NCBI GenBank assembly: GCA_046565505.1
Contig: JBKHYJ010000043.1
Location: 62,001 to 126,000, forward strand
Source of the DNA: JBKHYJ01 sp046565505
GTDB lineage: Bacteria > Acidobacteriota > Blastocatellia > UBA7656
Reading direction: 5' to 3'
Length of the DNA stretch: 64,000 nt
Shown here one piece after another: positions 63,439 to 64,000 of the stretch; the stretch's first letter is position 1; each line of letters opens with the position of its first letter. Below the pieces are notes generated by a model, which ran no database searches, was not told where the DNA came from, and saw nothing but the letters and a program-made list of their open reading frames with translations. A program made the position numbers and the translations under genes.

Positions 63439-64000
63439 CTACAGCTTCTTTGCCCCTATATTATAGTTGTCACATTCACTGTCAGATTTAACATAAGTCA
63501 CTACCATTGCTATCGCGTTGTGCCTGTTTTCCTTGATACGTTGCTTTCTTGCTGGCTCTATAACAGTTTGGAAAAATTCGTTTATTTCTCCGTCGGTCCA
63601 CTTCTCAGCGATCATATCGTCAATTGTCTCGTCTTGAATTTTGACCAATTTTACTGCGGACTTTTGTGTTTTTGATGTAAAAGGCTTTTCGCTATTGGTC
63701 ATCTCGATGATAACGGATCGGGGAACATGCCCGGCTACTATCCGACATGCGTTTTCTAATGCTTCCCAGCTATATTCAAAATCTCCGCTTGTTTTGGTAT
63801 CTAAAGCCATATTGATGGCCTCTAGAGCGTAGCGCAAAATCTTGTTTTGAAACTTTGAGGGATGATTCACTTTGGCTCTGTCTTGGTAGCCTGGCTGATA
63901 CCAGATAACCTGACCATCAAGGCCAAGTGTCTTTTGTTCTTTTTGCAGTTTCGCTATGTCTCGGTATACAGTCGAACAGCTGACGCTCTTTTCGCCATTG
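63439..64000 (-). CDS. HTH-domain protein, 5' end outside the window
   Basis: The frame is open to the window edge. Its visible N-terminal part, NGEKSVSCSTVYRDIAKLQKEQ, is a DeoR/HTH_11-like helix-turn-helix; the rest (EALENACRIVAGHVPRSVIIE and a basic C-terminal region) I do not recognise. An internal GTG at 63870 could serve as a start, but the HTH upstream argues that the gene is longer. At least 186 codons are seen. Confidence 0.6.
   Translation of the reverse strand, partial: NGEKSVSCSTVYRDIAKLQKEQKTLGLDGQVIWYQPGYQDRAKVNHPSKFQNKILRYALEAINMALDTKTSGDFEYSWEALENACRIVAGHVPRSVIIEMTNSEKPFTSKTQKSAVKLVKIQDETIDDMIAEKWTDGEINEFFQTVIEPARKQRIKENRHNAIAMVVTYVKSDSECDNYNIGAKKL

Overview
The window looks like a chromosome segment of a high-GC, Gram-negative-type bacterium. 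Several proteins carry export signals and beta-barrel character, and there is a monofunctional peptidoglycan transglycosylase. The gene set (CysO-type cysteine synthesis, thiC behind a TPP riboswitch, DksA-like zinc fingers, many crotonases) would suit an Acidobacteriota-like lineage, but that is an impression and not a demonstrated placement.

About 1-40.5 kb is GC-rich core or metabolic sequence. It opens with the 5' part of a glycolate-oxidase-like FAD enzyme. Next is a sulfur-carrier cysteine pathway: CysO fused to a MoeZ-type E1/rhodanese, a JAMM protease of the Mec type, and CysM. Two tandem CBS proteins with long Arg/Gly/Tyr/Asp-rich N termini, a DksA-like protein, a Uma2 nuclease-like gene, riboswitch-thiC, a cobalamin-binding-type protein and mtgA follow. 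After them come an amino-acid permease, a small CxxC protein, a DUF4149-like membrane protein, trxB, pepA, an isocitrate/isopropylmalate dehydrogenase, queD and a glycosyltransferase. From 21 to 31.5 kb lies a cell-envelope group: exported beta-rich proteins, a 1076-residue membrane patatin phospholipase and an exported M14 peptidase. From 31.6 to 40.5 kb a minus-strand catabolic cluster holds four crotonases, a 3-hydroxyacyl-CoA dehydrogenase, two aldehyde dehydrogenases and a TetR regulator with a palindromic candidate operator.

At about 40.55 kb the sequence changes to lower GC and accessory content that lasts to the end of the window. It begins with a small integrative module: a compact family A DNA polymerase, an excisionase-like HTH protein and a frameshifted tyrosine integrase, next to a tRNA-Met. 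Then comes a defence-island-like stretch on the minus strand. Its centre is a tightly overlapped five-gene operon: SIS-HAD fusion, phosphoribosyltransferase-like protein, P-loop ATPase, unrecognised protein and PfkB kinase. It is followed by a pentapeptide-repeat TIR protein, a GT28 glycosyltransferase with a membrane protein, an XhoI/PaeR7I-like restriction-modification pair, a MORC-like GHKL ATPase and a small HTH protein. The last 4 kb carry small proteins, a TPR protein and two winged-helix/HTH regulators, the final one cut by the window edge.

The five-gene operon is the best candidate for an undescribed system. Its parts (sugar-phosphate isomerase, phosphatase, sugar/nucleoside kinase, PRPP-type transferase, NTPase) suggest production or sensing of a nucleoside-like small molecule in a phage-conflict setting; this is inference. 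The polymerase-integrase module is the second most interesting feature.
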